DNA of 64,000 nt from Bursaphelenchus xylophilus (GCA_904066235.2 CAJFCV020000002.1:10168001-10232000); one strand, 5' to 3'; positions 33,901 through 61,912 are shown, counted from the stretch's first letter. A program made the numbers and translations. Notes: generated by a model not told the origin, from the letters alone.

Positions 33901-36646
33901 ATGCCGCATTACAAGCTCACTTACTTCCCGGCTCGCGCCCTCACCGAGCCAATCAGGCTTTGTTTCCATTATGCGGGCGAGAAATTCGAGGATTACCGGA
34001 TCCCGAAAGACGCGTTCGCCTCGCTAAAGCCTTGTAAGTTTAGTTGATCCATGGTTTTACGGAATTTTGACCTTGTTTTGTAGAGTATAACATAGAAAGA
34101 AGGTGATGGGGATATTATTTTATACAAAAGTGATATAAATCAACATTTTATAGTAAAAACCGAATATTTATAAGGTTCTTGAAGGTGTTCAGAGGTAAAA
34201 TACACGGCAAAAACGAGATATTACTCGTATTTTAGCGGTTTATGGAGGAAAACGTAAAATTTAGGGATAAAAAACGTAAATTGGAAAACACTTGTGAAAC
34301 TTGCCCATGTTACAATTAAGCTGATGTAGAGGTAAAATACGTGGTATCGGACTGTTTCTTCAATTTCTTAACCTATTTTTCCCGGAAAAAATAAGAGTTT
34401 TTGTAATTTTTTTAACAACAGAAGTTCTCAGAGTGCGATGAGCTATATCTCGGTAAATTTTAGAAAGCTCAATCTAAAGGGTGAGGTAAAATACGCCCTG
34501 CGGAAGACAGCTTTTGCTATCCTAGCTGGACTTTTGCAATAATAAAAATACAATTCTTATTAAAGACAGAAAAATTTTGAATTTAAACAAAGCAAAATTG
34601 CTCTTTGTAGCTCAAATCAGAAGCAAAGATGACTTTTAACAATGTAAAATACGCCGTGAACAGTTTTTATTTTATTTATTATCTTATTATGCAAAAGAAA
34701 AATGCAAAAAATTTTTCTGCGTCTGACGGGAATCGAACCCGTGTCGATTGCTTGGAAGGCAACCATGCTGACCATTACACCACAGACGCACGGGTGTTTC
34801 CGCTCTTCTTTTTGAGAGCGGATCGAAAAGAGTGAGGGAAATGTGCGGTTTTAGTGATAAATGCGTAAAAACTGGGACATTTTTGATAAAATTTTGATTT
34901 TTTCTTTGAAATTTAGCTAGCAAATGGCATGAATTTTACAATATAGACATTTCTTAGACAATATAAAATTAGAAAAATCATTTTTCAGAAATTAAATTTT
35001 TTGATTTTTGAAGAGCCATATCTCCTTTAATTCTGCATTATGCGATTCAAAAAATTTTTTGGTTGTCTTAGGACCCAATAAAAATTTTTTTGCCAAGTTT
35101 CATCACAATCCGCAGGAAATTTTTGAAATATTCAAAAAATTTCATTTTAGCCACACCTTATGGCCAACTACCGATTTTGGACGTGGACGGCCATCAACTC
35201 GTCCAATCAGGTGCAATTCTCCGTTATGTCGCGAGAAAATTCAATTTGATTGGCAAAAATGAGTGGGAAACGGCCAAAGCCGATGAGATTTGGTGCTTTT
35301 TCTACGATTCGGTGAGAGCCCATATAAGATACACTCATTTGAAAGGAGGGAAACCCGATTTCCCGGAGGATACGGAGGTAAATTTGGAGATTTTTTGATT
35401 TTTTTTGGAAAAATTTAAAAAAAAAATTTTGATGACTAAAATAATATAAAGTGGATATGAAAAAAAAAATAATTTTTTGAAGCAAATCCGCGATTGTCTT
35501 CATGAGGCGGTGGATTTTGTTTTGACAAGCGTTTTTTGCCTCAACGACAAGACTAACCCACCATCGGTCCTTCCTAACATACTAACCAAGGTATGGATAC
35601 TGTCATTTTAGCGTGAGCTTCAGTCAGAACTAACCCCCTGCGCTTGTTTTTTTACTAACTACTAACACAACTAGAATTGCTTTTAGTAATAACAAAATAA
35701 ATTGAAATATTTTGGTTTCTGCACAGTGCAAAAAAAAGAAAGTTTTGATTGCACTGTGCGAAGAAATGAAAACCATTTGCTGCACTGTGCGGTGGGAAAA
35801 TTGAAGAAGAATCTATTGCACAGTGCAATAAAGCAACGATGATTTTTTGCTCTGCACAATGAAAAATATTCCAACATTTTGCACAGTGCAGCAAGAAATC
35901 AGACAAATTTTCTGCACCGTGCAAAAAAAATAAATAATTTTTTTTGCACGGTGCAGTAAAAAATGGTCAAAATGTTGCACAGTGCAGCAAAAAAGTTTCA
36001 AAATCTTGCACCGCGCAACAAACCACTCAGATTTTTTGCACGGTGCAATAAAAAAAGTGATTTATTTTTTTGCACAGTGCGGTAAAAAAAGTACCCTAAA
36101 TTCTCACTCGGTGCAAGAAAAAAATATTTTTTTTTCGCACAGTGCAGCAAACCAGAAATTCAATTTTGCGCAGTGCAAAAAAAAATTATTTTTTTGACAC
36201 AGTGCGGAAAAAACATTCGAAAATTTTGCACCGTGTAACACAAAAAAACCAGTCAGATTTTTCGCATAGTGCAACAAAAAACCAGTCACATTTATTGCAC
36301 CGTGCAATAAAAAACCCAAAAATTTTGCACTGTGCAATCAAAACCTCCAAAAATCTTCAAAATCTAATCTTTTCAGGACTCCCTGTACTCCACCAATTTT
36401 CTACCAGTGGCCCAAAAAGCGTTGGCCGTCTATTCCAGATTTCTGCATGAAGCCAACAGTGGATTCGCCTTGAAAGGAGGCCTTTCTTACGCTGATTTTG
36501 TGATAGCCGAGCATGTCCAAACTATCGAGAATTTGGATCCGGCCTTGGCTGCTACTCATCCAGATCTTCTGGATCATAAAAGAAGAATTCATTCGTTGCC
36601 TCAGCTTCAACATTACATCGCTTCAAGACCTTATAGTGTTGGATAA
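33901..36646 (+). CDS. glutathione S-transferase, sigma-like (GST 1)
   Basis: Exons 33901-34033, 35151-35377 and 36377-36646; phases 1 and 0 join, giving 209 residues, the normal length for a cytosolic sigma-type GST. It conjugates glutathione to electrophiles or reduces peroxides. Exon 1 holds the catalytic-Tyr segment Y-K-L-T-Y-F-P-A-R. Exon 2 holds the glutathione-binding cis-proline loop G-Q-L-P-I-L-D-V-D-G and the Q-S-G-A-I-L-R-Y segment. Exon 3 is the helical C-terminal domain (S-Y-A-D-F-V-I-A-E, L-P-Q-L-Q-H-Y-I). Intron 1 contains an antisense tRNA-Gly and four GTAAAATACG-type motifs. Intron 2 is almost wholly a GCAC array. The first intron sits at the same codon as in GST 2. Confidence 0.95.
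34718..34789 (-). tRNA. tRNA-Gly (TCC)
   Basis: Acceptor GCGTCTG / CAGACGC pairs perfectly, the D arm has TGGTGTAATGGTCAGCA, the anticodon loop is CTTCCAA (anticodon TCC) and the T loop is TTCGATT. It is 72 nt with discriminator A, and a T run follows on the minus strand. It lies antisense in intron 1 of GST 1. Confidence 0.95.
35720..36345. repeat. GCAC-N-GTGC array in GST 1 intron 2
   Basis: Nearly 20 cores and decayed forms (GCACAGTGC, GCACGGTGC, GCGCAGTGC, GCATAGTGC) lie between 35,720 and 36,345, ending about 30 bases before the exon 3 acceptor. Spacers often read CAAAAAA and AAATCAGA. The open frames here with F-C-T-V-Q or H-C-A runs are the motif translated. Confidence 0.9.
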
Positions 36647-36659
36647 TTGAGGAGAAATT

Positions 36660-37160
36660 TTATGAGATTTTCGGTTTATTTTTATAATATTTTTTGCCAG
36701 TACTTATTTTTTGGTATATAAACTTTTTTGAGTGTGGGTCGATTTTTTTGTAGTGGAACTATTTACCAAGTTGGTCCTACAGGACTAAAATTCAACCCAG
36801 TTGGTACACTAACAAAACAAAATTTTTTGACACTTCGATTTTTTTGAGATTCGGTTTACTGTAGGCGTACTGTACTTTTACCGCAAATTTTGTATCACAA
36901 AAACTAGACATGCCAGAGAGTCGGGGGTGGTTCGGATGGATTGGCATCGTCATTCTGAGCAAGTTACCTGTTGACACCGTTTTTCTAAAGTTTTGTCTAA
37001 GGCAAGAAAAAATTGATTCTTTGGATCCAAAGTTACAGTAATCCAGATTTCTCAAAAATTTTTCGTAGTGCTGCAATAATTGAATTATTCTTCATTTTCT
37101 TCAGTGCAGACGCAAGCGATATATTAGTATTTTCATATGGTGCATCGACAGACGTTTGTT
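36660..37160. other. intergenic, no gene
   Basis: Downstream flank of GST 1 with no convincing frame and no recognised repeat. Confidence 0.4.
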
Positions 37161-37165
37161 GCGCG

Positions 37166-37520
37166 CGCACCGTGCAAAAAAACTCCCGTCCATCTTGCAC
37201 CGTGCATTCATTCACTTTTTTCTATAATTTTTTGCACCGTGCATTCCACTTTTTTTTTCAAGTCTTTGCACCGTGCATCAAAATATCGCGGCTTTTTCCA
37301 CCTCCGTCGCTGCGGTCTTGCCGAATTATTCGCACAGTGCAAGCCAATTTGTCAAGTTTGCACTGTGCGAAAAACAGCAAAATGCACTGTGCGTTCGCGA
37401 CAAGAGTTGGAATTTGCACAGTGCAAACGGCTTTTTTGAGGTTTGCACGGTGCGAATAGAGGGAAATGCACTGTGCGCAGCGACAAGCGTGGTAAAAAGT
37501 TTAAAATACGCTGTGCGAAA
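37166..37520. repeat. GCAC-N-GTGC cluster
   Basis: About a dozen cores, first mostly GCACCGTGC (37,168-37,275), then GCACAGTGC / GCACTGTGC up to about 37,475. It ends at the foldback element that starts at 37,567. Confidence 0.85.
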
Positions 37521-37566
37521 GAGCAAAAATGCCCGTGCACTTTATGAAAATATCCAATATTTATTT

Positions 37567-38614
37567 ACAAGGGATCGGCAAATAGTTGCACCCTGCTTTC
37601 TTAACGAAACATATACCGTTTGAAAGAGCATTAAAAATAGTGTACAACACAAGAAAAATTAGCTGCCCAATATATGTTTGCGCAAAGTTATGGCCGTTTT
37701 ATTATAGGGGTTATATGCGGCCAAAACGCCGGTTTGTTATATTACAGTAATCCTGGCGGCTTGAAATTGTCTCCATTGTCTTACTAGTATCCCAAAACGT
37801 CTATCACGGTCGTTTCATGGCTTTATCAATCCTTGGCTATGAGTTATTAGACATTATATGTAATGTCGCATTACTGCCATTTACAAAAAATTGTAAATAA
37901 AACTAGGTTAATGGGAAAACTGGAGCAAAAAACTTTGGAAATACACTTGTATGATCGTCGTGGCTATTTACAAACAAAAACCTCAAAATCAAAAATTTCT
38001 TATGTCGTAGCCTTACCGACGGTTAGGCCACTGTGTCAGCAATAGTGTTTTGGCCGCTTTTGTAATTTTCTCTTCGTATTTTTTTGGAAAAAATTATATT
38101 TATAGGCCTTTGTAAATTGAATTATCGTCCAGTAATCATAATCAATCAGGCTAAAGGTATGACACCCTTGTAATTATACGATAGGAATCCCCAAACTCAT
38201 CACCATCAAATTTGTGGTGGTAGCAAAAAAACCAAAAACTCGAAAAAATCCCGTAAAAATGTATTTTGACTGCGAAGGAACAAAAATTATTAAAAAATAT
38301 CAACATACCATGGTTTTGTGGCATATAAGAGACGAAATGCAAAAAGTTTTGCAGAGCCTGGATTCGAAACCAGGACCTGTTTCGCCGGAAGTGGGGTCAC
38401 TACCACTCGGCCAACTGGACACAACTTTGTTGCCGTTCCAAGAGCTTATAAATTGCCGCGGAAATTAGGCTAAAATCTGTATTTTGGCCATAACTTTGCC
38501 CAAACATATATTGGGCAGCTAATTTTTTTTGCGTTGTGCGTTATTTTTAATGCTCTTTTAAATGATATAGGTTTCGTTAAGAAAGCAGGGTGCAACTATT
38601 TGCCGATCCCTTGT
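37567..38614. mobile_element. 1.05-kb foldback element carrying a tRNA-like sequence
   Basis: About 150 bases of inverted ends: ACAAGGGATCGGCAAATAGT on the left and its mirror ending at 38,614. They continue through GCACCCTGCTTTCTTAACG, AATTAGCTGCCCAATATATG and AAAGTTATGGCC. TA lies at 37,566-37,567 and again just outside the right end, so a TA target is possible. The interior holds a tRNA-like sequence on the minus strand (38,351-38,420). Same plan as the element in ADH intron 2. Confidence 0.8.
38351..38420 (-). tRNA. tRNA-like sequence, degenerate
   Basis: A box TGGCCGAGTGG (38,403-38,413) is perfect. The T arm CCTGG / CCAGG is perfect but its loop has one extra base (B box at 38,360-38,371). 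The acceptor and anticodon stems do not pair well, so no identity is assigned. It is 70 nt, like the tRNA-like unit at 30,530. Confidence 0.4.
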
Positions 38615-38624
38615 TAGTGATATT

Positions 38625-39279
38625 TTTGCGAGAGAGTATGCGAAATGAGGAGAGTCGGTAAGAGAAAAAAAGCCTTTTTTGGACATTTCTTTATATTTTT
38701 TTTTAATTTTAGATTTTTTATAGATATAACAATGTTTACTGTATCGTATTTTACAAAAAACTATTCTTTTTTTTGATTTTTCGAATTTGAAAAAATTTTT
38801 TTTTGCACTGTGCATGACACCACCATACCCTACACACTCAAAAATCTTGCTTTTCCAGTTACTGTAAATACGCAATTCCGTTATTTTCGGCGGTTTGAGC
38901 TATTTTGGCAATACACATGTTCGTATTTACTGCTTTGGCATTCCATGACGCCGCTTACACCGACTATGATGTGTGACTCAAATTGAATAATCATGCAGCG
39001 AAACCCGGGGTAATTGCTCTCTAAAATACGTTAACACCCCAACTTTGGGCATAACAAACTTTTTGAAGATAGTAAACAAGGTTGTATGTACGTATTTGAA
39101 ACGTCATGTGTGTCGTTGGAATACAAAAAAAGGTTGGATATTACTAAAAAACCACTTCCTTATTCGGAGCGCGCCGCGAAGGTCGTGCGAGTGACCAGCG
39201 CCAGTGAACATTCGGCTGGCCAAACAGCGCCTGAGGGGGCTATTTTGGGCCGCTATTTAGTCAGACGCTAATTTCTGAG
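38625..39279. other. intergenic upstream of GST 2, no gene
   Basis: Contains one GCAC core (38,804), one CGTATTTTAC (38,745) and a TAAAATACG at about 39,022. A GC-richer stretch at 39,165-39,250 precedes the TATA box of GST 2 and may hold promoter elements. Confidence 0.4.
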
Positions 39280-39287
39280 TATATAAA
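39280..39287 (+). promoter_or_regulatory. TATA box of GST 2
   Basis: TATATAAA lies 149 bases before the start codon of GST 2, just after a GC-richer stretch. This is the right order for a core promoter with a short 5'UTR. Confidence 0.5.
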
Positions 39288-39435
39288 TGGAAAGCGGACC
39301 TAATTCTGACATAATTCACCTGCATATTCGAGCATTTGAATAGTCTATTAGCTTTTCTGAGGAGTCAATTTCGCTGGGATTACTGTAGTTTATCCCATCT
39401 TCTATTATCGACCAAAATATCGACTGATTTTCAAG

Positions 39436-41413
39436 ATGAAGTCAAGTGCAATGTCGGCAGCTCTTTTAATCGTTTTTATGGCCCTATTTGCGGCCGTAGA
39501 GCCAAGCCATCTTGCTCACAGCACACATGTTGGCCATAGTCAGCTGGCGGATTTGACGACGCTACATCCAGAGCATCATCAGAAGAAAAAATTCAAAAAA
39601 ATGGGAAAGAAGTTCCGAAAAATCGAAGTTGGCGAAGAACCCTCCGAAGCGAATGTTGAGGGTACCCCTGAACCGGAGAGGTCTACTGAAGTTGTGGAGG
39701 AGCCAGAAGAGCATATTCCAACAACAGAAGCGACTGTCGTCCATGAACATACGACCATCAAAGTTGTCCATCAAAAACCCCACAAGAAGGTGGACAAGTC
39801 GCCGGAAAATGTAAGATTACAGCTTTTAACGGTGGTAAATTCAATTGTAGCTGGGTGTGATAGAAATAGCAGTAGATTAGATATAGTAAAAACTTATTTT
39901 CAGGAGGTCACCGACTTTGAAACTGAGCCAAAACCCAAGTACAAGTTGATCTACTTTGATGCCCGAGGCATCTGCGAATCGATCCGATTGCTGTTCAGAT
40001 ACGCTAATGAGAGCTTTGTGGACGAAAGGATCACCAAGAAGAAGTGGCTGGCTATTAAGGATTGTAAGCAAAAGATTATAAAAGGGCGAAGGAAAATCCT
40101 GAAAAGCTTACGATTAGCAGAATTTGAGGCCTCTTTTTTGACATCAAAATAACATACAAAAAGAGGCAGTAGGTTAAGTATAGTCCTTCAATTTACTATA
40201 AATTTGGAACAAATGATGTGCTAGGCCTTCTGGAAAGTTGCCGGACTGATTTTTGAAGTTTTCACTGTGCAAAAAAAGTCAGCAGCGACAGCCCAAAAAA
40301 GCCTATTGCACGGTGCAAAAAGCGAGGTTGCACAGTGCAAAGGAACTCTTGTTTTTTCACAGTGTATAAACGGGGAATAGTAACAGTCTCAAGAATCAAA
40401 CGACAAAAATTTCAGCCTGCGATTTGCAAGGGCTGACAAAACAAACTTTTTGCGAGAGAGTATTGGAAATAAGGAGAGTCAGAAATACATGTAAATGAGA
40501 AAAAAATGCAGCAGAGCCTCTGTACAATGAAACCTCACTGCAAAAAACAATTTTTTGTTTGTTACAGCGAGATTTTGAGAATGCCAGGACAAATTTTAGG
40601 CTAAAATTAAATTCCGTTTAACGAAGCCCTTTGAGAAAAAAATTGCTTTATCAGTCTGTCGGGAAAATAATGAGCACTCTGTCGCATAGAAAATCACATC
40701 GTCGCCGAGAAAGTGAATTGTGTCGCGAGAAAATCGATTTTTTTTTCTTCACCGACGCGATTGACCCATTGACAATATGCTCATTATTTCCCCGACAGAC
40801 TGATAAAACAAAAAAATTTTTTTTCTCAAATTCTTATATATGTATATGTAAAATACGTTCAGTATTCCGAGACCATCAATCATTGCTCTTTCCAATCTTT
40901 AATCATGAATTTCCAGCCACCTTCTACGGCAAGATCCCCATCCTCGAGGTGGACGGCAAGCCGTTGGCGCAATGCTACGCCATCTCGCGCTACCTGGCAC
41001 GACAATTCGGGCTGGCCGGCAAAGACGATTGGGAGGCGGCCAAACTCGACGAAGCCGCCGATTTCCACAAATACGTCCTCACCGAGCTCTCGCCCTATCT
41101 GTTCGTGCTGAGCGGCTATCGGAGCGGGGATCGGGACGCTCTGCGCAAAGAGCTGTTCGTGCCGGTGGTGGACAAGAACTTCCCCATCTACAACAACCTC
41201 CTGAAGGCTTCGAACAGCGGGTTCTTCGCCAAATCCGGGGTCTCCTGGGTGGACTTTGTGGTCAGCGAATACTTGACGACCATCCGACATTACGAGCCCG
41301 CCATTCTGGAGAAGTACCCGCTGTTGTTGAAGTTTATCGACCGAATTCAGACCCTGCCGCAGATCAAGGAGTACATCAAGCAACGAAATCACACGCCTCT
41401 GCAATTTTCGTAG
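39436..41413 (+). CDS. secreted sigma-like glutathione S-transferase with a long N-terminal extension (GST 2)
   Basis: Exons 39436-39810, 39904-40063 and 40917-41413 join in phases 0 and 1, giving 343 residues. The N-terminus is a signal peptide (hydrophobic core S-A-A-L-L-I-V-F-M-A-L-F-A-A-V). It is followed by about 110 residues rich in His, Lys, Glu and Pro (H-S-T-H-V-G-H, H-P-E-H-H-Q-K-K-K, E-V-V-E-E-P-E-E-H). The GST fold then begins with Y-K-L-I-Y-F-D-A-R-G (catalytic Tyr region), G-K-I-P-I-L-E-V-D-G and Q-C-Y-A-I-S-R-Y, and ends with W-V-D-F-V-V-S-E-Y and L-P-Q-I-K-E-Y-I. Secreted GSTs are known in parasitic nematodes (Onchocerca). Intron 1 is at the junction of extension and GST. Exon 3 is clearly richer in GC than its surroundings. 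It shares the first GST-domain intron with GST 1 but lacks the second. Confidence 0.93.
40229..40345. repeat. composite GCAC repeat, fragment
   Basis: It begins AGGCCTTCTGGAAAGTTGCC, then CTGATTTTTGAAG, then GCAC cores with CAGCGACAGCCCAAAAAAGC between them. The same order recurs at 50,729, 58,530 and 61,306. It lies in intron 2 of GST 2. Confidence 0.7.
40651..40803. mobile_element. MITE family A copy in GST 2 intron 2
   Basis: The ends TCAGTCTGTCGGG and CCCGACAGACTGA are flanked by TA on both sides (40,649-40,650, 40,804-40,805). Length 153 bases. Confidence 0.9.
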
Positions 41414-41936
41414 AGCGAAATTGTCTTGTCTATACATACATGTTCAAGTACACGTCATTTTTTGTCATCATTTTCGACTCTTTTTTTTAAATTTTTTGCA
41501 ATTTTCCAATATAAACTTTTGGCTTTTAATTGAACTCCGTTGAATATATAAGCACAAGATTAGACGGGCGGAATATTTTCGGAGGTTGAGACATTACTTT
41601 GACAGTAAATATTTGTCGCATAATCCAGTCTTCTTCGGAAATCATCGTGTTTTAGCGAATTTTTAATCAATTTTTGAGTTTTTTATAAGCCTCCAAATAA
41701 CGAAGGGATTTGAGGGTAGTGAATTATATGGCTGGAATTTTAAAGTAGCACAAATTAAATTTGCGATTTTTGGATTTTTCTCAATAATTGCTAAAGAATT
41801 CAATGTTTTCTCAAGTGCAACGGAACCCATGTACCGCAGACCCCCCACAGCAAAGCCTGTCTATAACAGAGAATTTCGTAAGCCCCTAGAGCCAATATCA
41901 AGCTAAAAAAGAACTCCTTGTACGAAGCTCTTCTAC

Positions 41937-42075
41937 TAGTCCCTTCGTAAAGTCGCTGTAGTGATTTTTCCGACATGCACTGTGCGAAAACAAAAGTTTG
42001 CTTAGCACTGTGCAATTCTTGATTTTTGCACCGTGCAATGGGCTTTTTTGGGAGGCCGCTCGCACCCTGCGGCGT
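41937..42075. repeat. composite GCAC repeat, fragment
   Basis: It begins AGTCCCTTCGTAAAGTCGCT, carries the GTGATTTTTCCGACATGC segment and three GCAC cores, and breaks off in GCTCGCACCCTGC. A related piece follows at about 42,610-42,840. Confidence 0.65.
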
Positions 42076-42843
42076 GTCCGATTCCACCTTCCGATAGAAA
42101 AGAAAACAACGATATGGTTAGTGGTCTTGCGGTGGTCTCTTCAATCGACTACCTTCAGCACCTTCTACCTGGAAATACTTGGCCTTCCAAGTGGAAGGTT
42201 GCGGATGTGGATGTCGGGTAATCGATTGCATTCGTTCCCCTTGTAAATAGACACGAGAATTAAATGATATCAACTCGAGTAAATGATTTATCAAACAACA
42301 GTAAACAATACAATAAATAAGGCAATACAACAAAAAAATACCCCACACAACACAACTCTACAACAACACGCTCAATACACCTACTCGACATCTGATCAAG
42401 ATGGGATAAAACCTCAGAGAAGGTTACGGTGTCGTGATTCAGGCTGTCCGCTTCGGGATCTCTCCATCGAACATTCTCGAACATCGGGGAAAAACAGCTG
42501 GGGAAACAGTTGGCACGGGGGACATCTCTCTCTTTGCATAAATTCCATCGAGTTGACACATCGTGGATAACTCCAGGTTCCGTGGAATCTGACACGGCGC
42601 AGGATAAAAAAATTACGAGTGCAAGGGAACCCGTTTACCACAAGCTACCCCACAGCAAAGCCTGTGCGACATGCACAGTGCAGAAAAATTAAGGGTGCGA
42701 CTCGCTCTCCACCTCTAGGTGCGAGAAACACCTCAAAAAAGTTTTTCACAATGCAAAAAGCAAGAAATTGTACAGTGCAAAGAGAGATTTTTGTCAATGC
42801 ATCTGCAAAAAAGCCCTGTAGCGACTTTACAAACGCACTGTTA
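42076..42843. other. no gene recognised
   Basis: Short frames only. Two segments starting GTGCAAGGGAACCCGTTTACC (42,620) and GTGCAACGGAACCCATGTACC (41,816) are repeats of each other, followed by the same ACAGCAAAGCCTGT. Confidence 0.4.
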
Positions 42844-43443
42844 TCAGTCTGTCGGGAAAATAATGGTCTCTCTGTCGCATCGGAAATTGCGAGAAAATGA
42901 ATTTTGTCGCGGCAAAATCAATTTTTTTTCAATTCACAGGGGAAGTACCCCAAGTGCAACGCTCAGATTTTCTTTAAATTTTGCACACACGTCGGGTATG
43001 GACTAAATATCAATTCCTGAAAGTTTTAGCTTGCGCTTTACGGGCGCCGCCGAGATATCGAACGATTTTTGCCGCCGAGAGAGCACGCTAAACGTGGAGA
43101 GCGGTCAGAGAGAGAAAACCGCTTTTTAGCTATAACTTTGGCAGTTTCGTGCGGAAAAATTTGATTTTTTGTAGAAACATTACCCTTTTCGGTAGAAATA
43201 GGCATGAAAATTTTCGTGCCGAAATTCGGCAAAAAGTTCTAAATTTTGGCCAACTTTTGATCTAAAAATCTCGGTAGTTTCTGCAAAGCGCGAGCTAGGA
43301 TTCTCGCATATATTTTAGAAAAAAATTATTCTAAATTTGTGCCAAGTTTCATCAAAATCTGAGCGTCGCACTTGAGGTACTTCCCTTGTCAGCGACACTA
43401 TTGGCGCAGCGAAATTGTGCTCATTATTTTCCCGACAGACTGA
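42844..43443. mobile_element. MITE family A copy interrupted by a family B element
   Basis: The A-type left end TCAGTCTGTCGGGAAAAT (42,844) and right end CCCGACAGACTGA (43,443) are separated by 600 bases. Removing the B element at 42,937-43,388 and one TCA restores the A consensus ...TTCAATTCAGCGAC.... The insertion order is therefore A first, B later. Confidence 0.9.
42937..43388. mobile_element. MITE family B copy nested in MITE A
   Basis: The end CAGGGGAAGTACCCCAAGTG faces GAGGTACTTCCCTTG, with TCA duplicated (42,934-42,936 and 43,389-43,391). It is 452 bp, reversed relative to the copy at 27,043. Confidence 0.9.
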
Positions 43444-44339
43444 CATAACAAGTAAGTTTTTGCTGCCACTGCGATTTGTCGCAGAGAGAGAATTTATCGT
43501 ATTTATTGCAAAGTCATCATCTCAATTTTTACCCACATTTTTTCCTGTTCATTTTGAGCACGTCCGCTTCAAAAACCTCTCGCTCAACCCAAAAAAAAGT
43601 TTCAACGAACCCCGCTCGAAAATGCGCAAAAACATGCGTAGATTAACAAATTATTTCCGCAGCGTATGCTGTCATGGTTCGCTAAACCGCATAGAATATG
43701 CAGTACCATGAGGAGTGTTATTTACTCCGAAAGGTGGGCCCGGCTTTTCGCCGTTTCATTTTTAATCGACTTTTTAATGAAAACCCCTCGAAATGTAGGC
43801 GTTTACTGCGAATTACAGTGCGAATTTTGGGAGTGGATTATTTCTAGAGGTCTTGGAATTACAATAGAGCAACAACAAAGATTTTGCAAAGGGTTAATTA
43901 AGATTTTAGCCATGTTTTTGTATAAATTTCATCAAAAAATGGCATTTTCTCGAGAAATTTTCGAAAATATTATTTTTTTTGTAATGTTTGGCCATTATGT
44001 TGTCGGTAATCCACTTAAATTTAGTTATGTCAGATTACCAGACATCTCTATATCATAATAAACCAGTTTTTTTTTCCGGAAAAACAAACTTTCGAAAACT
44101 AAATTTTTAATAATTTTTATTAATTTTTCGCACAAAGATCAATCAAAATATTCAAGTTACAGTATGAAAATGCAATTACAAAAAAAATTACAATCAAAAT
44201 GCAGTAATAATATCGCTAAAAATGGAGGGTTACAATAAGCAAAAATTTTGAAAAAATGAAAATAAAAAAGTTTCAAAAAATGAGAATAAAAGTACATTAG
44301 TTCAGTTGGATCGAGGCTAGCGGCCAAGCACTTGACGGC
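43444..44339. other. 3' flank of ZC4H2, no separate gene
   Basis: A 130-codon frame at 43,666-44,058 is not supported by splice sites or family resemblance. AATAAA on the minus strand at 44,121-44,116 could be the ZC4H2 poly(A) signal, about 220 bases after the stop. Confidence 0.4.
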
Positions 44340-61085
<16,746 letters not shown>

Positions 61086-61303
61086 TTGAAAAAGATATTG
61101 AAAATTGGAAAATATGAGATTTTTTGGACCAGAATGAGATTGCCGAGGCTGTAAAATACGGATCTGAATGAGAATTCTATAGTTTCGAAAAAAAATTGAA
61201 CGAAAAATCACGAAAAAATGCAAAAAATCGAAAAATCAAAAAAAAATATCAAAATATCAAAAAAGTTGTAAAATTTTGGATTTTTAGATCATTATGCGTT
61301 ACA

Positions 61304-61912
61304 CTAGGCCTTCCTGAAAGTCACCAGACTGATTTTTAACGTTTGCACTGTGCGAAAAAAATCACGGTGCGAGCGAAAGCCCAAAAAAACCTGCACGGTG
61401 CGAAAAGCAAAAAATTGCACAGTGCAGAGAAAAGTTTTGTTTTCGCACAGTGCGTGTCGCCGATTTCATTCTTGTTTTTTGCAGCGCACTGTGCGAAAAC
61501 AAAAGTTCTTTTTGCACCGTGCAATTTTTTGCTTTTTGCACTGTGCAGTCGGCTTTTTTGGGCTGTCGCTCGCACCCTGACTTTTTTCGCACAGTGCAAA
61601 CGAGAAAAATCAGTCCAGCGACGTGCATTGTGCGAAAACAAAAGTTCTCTTTGCACTGTGCAATTTGTTGGTTTTCGCACTGTGCAAAAGGCTTTTTTGG
61701 GCTGTCGCTCGCACCCTGATTTTTTTCGCACAGTGCAAACGCCAAAAATCAGTCCAGCGACATGCACTGTGCGAAAACAAAAGTTCACTTTGCACTGTGC
61801 AATTTTCTATTTTTTGCACCGTGCAAAAGGCTTTTTTGGGCGTCGCTCGCACCCTGACTTTTTTCGCACAGTGCAAACGCCAAAAGTTATCGCAGCGACT
61901 TTCAAGGCCTAA
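61304..61912. repeat. composite GCAC repeat, tandem array with TA-flanked ends
   Basis: The left end TAGGCCTTCCTGAAAGTC faces GACTTTCAAGGCCTA on the right. In between, units of about 135 bases (GACATGCACTGTGCGAAAAC, then TTTGCACTGTGCAATTTTTT, then TTTTTTGGGCTGTCGCTCGC) repeat about four times. It looks like an expanded transposon-like unit. It lies about 220 bases upstream of the ZC4H2 start. Confidence 0.85.

Noticed and set aside
38351..38420. Functional tRNA with a definite identity
   Set aside because: Acceptor and anticodon stems do not pair, and the T loop has an extra base; only the pol III boxes are intact.
40880..41437. 185-codon frame antisense to GST 2, and a 172-codon frame in another forward frame
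   Set aside because: Both are shadows of the GC-rich GST 2 exon 3.
43666..44058. 130-codon frame near the ZC4H2 3' end
   Set aside because: No splice sites, no recognisable family, composition of AT-rich noise.
61343..61912. 189-codon open frame and overlapping frames on both strands
   Set aside because: These are translations of the tandem composite GCAC repeat; frames on both strands show the same periodic peptides.
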